A stretch of DNA of 64,000 nucleotides. Source: Thalassolituus sp006212115 (GTDB taxonomy: Bacteria > Pseudomonadota > Gammaproteobacteria > Pseudomonadales > Oceanobacteraceae). The stretch is from assembly GCF_040372045.1 (NCBI RefSeq), contig NZ_BAABWH010000001.1, one strand, 5' to 3'. The position numbers were made by a program, and so were the translations under genes. Below the pieces are notes generated by a model that was not told where the DNA came from, did no database searches, and saw only the letters and a list, made by a program, of their open reading frames with translations. This document shows, piece by piece, positions 63,451-64,000 of this stretch; positions within the stretch are counted from its first letter, which is position 1, and each line of letters starts with the position of its first letter.

Positions 63451-64000
63451 CCCTAAAGCGGCCCGGCGCCTCGCCGGTCCAGCGCCGGAATGCGCGCTGG
63501 AAGGCCGCAGCTGATCCAAACCCCAGCAAATACGCAATTTCCCCCAACGTTAGCGACGTTTCCTTGATATAACTGATCGCGAGATCTTTACGCGTTGCGT
63601 TGAGTACATCCTGATACGTCATGCCCTCAGACTGCAGCCTACGTCGTAGTGTCCAGGGCGCCATATTCAAACGACTTGCGACTTTACTGAGTTCCGGAGT
63701 CTCACCGTCGAGTAGAGGCGCGAGTGTTCTGGCAACCTGCTCTGTGACACTCAGGCCCAGTCTGACCCGGTCGAGCTCCCGTTCAGCCTGACGTTTCAGG
63801 TTCTCGTGAACAGAGTGGCACCTCTGGGTCACTGGCAGGTTAAGCGCACTATTTTGAAGCACAAGTCGATTCGATGCCGCACCAAAGTTTATTGGACAGG
63901 CAAAGTAACGACGATATACATCCGAATAGGAAGGCTCCTGAAATTCAATATCAACCGATTCCAGCAGACCTTCTTTACGACCTGTAATAACGCTAAGGAT
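63437..64000 (-). CDS. AraC-family transcriptional regulator, N-terminus beyond the window
   Basis: The frame is open to the window edge, giving at least 187 residues of the C-terminal part. Visible are the end of the arabinose-binding-type (PF12625-like) domain (FQEPSYSDVYRRYFACPINFGAASNRLVLQNSALNLPV) and the complete two-HTH DNA-binding domain (VASRLNMAPWTLRRRLQSEGMTYQDVLN and TLGEIAYLLGFGSAAAFQRAFRRWTG). It is convergent with the acidic peptide gene, whose promoter has AraC-like direct repeats. Confidence 0.9.
   Translation of the reverse strand: MLSVITGRKEGLLESVDIEFQEPSYSDVYRRYFACPINFGAASNRLVLQNSALNLPVTQRCHSVHENLKRQAERELDRVRLGLSVTEQVARTLAPLLDGETPELSKVASRLNMAPWTLRRRLQSEGMTYQDVLNATRKDLAISYIKETSLTLGEIAYLLGFGSAAAFQRAFRRWTGEAPGRFRENCR

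Overview
The window is a stretch of chromosome from a Gram-negative gammaproteobacterium, most likely a marine hydrocarbon degrader of the Oceanospirillales (Thalassolituus/Oleibacter/Oceanobacter-like). The evidence is an AlkB alkane hydroxylase divergent from a GntR-type regulator, the smc-zipA-ligA order, rmf next to pyrD, a 180-kDa NAD-glutamate dehydrogenase and fadBA. This placement is inferred from gene content; no database search was possible.

Layout. 1-13 kb is housekeeping: a sirtuin (cobB), an ammonium transporter (amtB) with a recognisable sigma-54 promoter and NtrC-like site, the fused 23S rRNA methyltransferase rlmKL, rmf, pyrD, a DUF2835 gene and giant NAD-GDH (gdhB). 13-20 kb is a tightly coupled six-gene MoxR/Bat operon: AAA ATPase, DUF58, DUF4381, two von Willebrand A proteins (the second fused to TPRs and a polar low-complexity tail) and BatD. 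20-27 kb holds smc-zipA-ligA on the minus strand, with a 27-bp tandem duplication of the 3' end of ligA. 27-37 kb holds gntR/alkB with a palindromic candidate operator, a DUF3089 hydrolase, two tandem paralogous solute-binding-like proteins, a TetR regulator divergent from a secreted protein with an internal DAPG-hydrolase-like duplication, a 1-Cys peroxiredoxin, an EEP-family membrane protein and a VOC protein.

37.5-50 kb is an AT-richer accessory island. It contains an intact RAYT/Y1-type transposase, at least three truncated 5' copies of it, many REP-like elements built on TACTAA...GGGTGTCC...TTAGTA, a segmental duplication of a small membrane-protein gene, an FG-GAP lipoprotein, unknown membrane proteins, and an 884-aa SEFIR-STAND-TPR protein that looks like an anti-phage defence factor. 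Three coding frames in the island take their stop codon from the REP-like element and so end in Tyr-stop.

50-62 kb returns to core functions: fadAB (beta-oxidation, with a palindromic fatty-acid-type operator), the ABC-F protein Uup, and an RND efflux pair. 61.8-63 kb is a (tRNA-Val, tRNA-Asp)x3 cluster with 130-bp repeated spacers and a tail of 75-bp repeats carrying relics of the tRNA-Asp 3' end. At the right edge a 26-residue very acidic peptide gene, with a structured leader and AraC-type direct repeats, lies convergent to an AraC-family regulator that runs off the window.

Functionally, the alkane hydroxylase feeds fatty acids to FadBA. AmtB and NAD-GDH connect nitrogen and carbon metabolism. 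The accessory island is a repeat-driven plastic region carrying probable defence.
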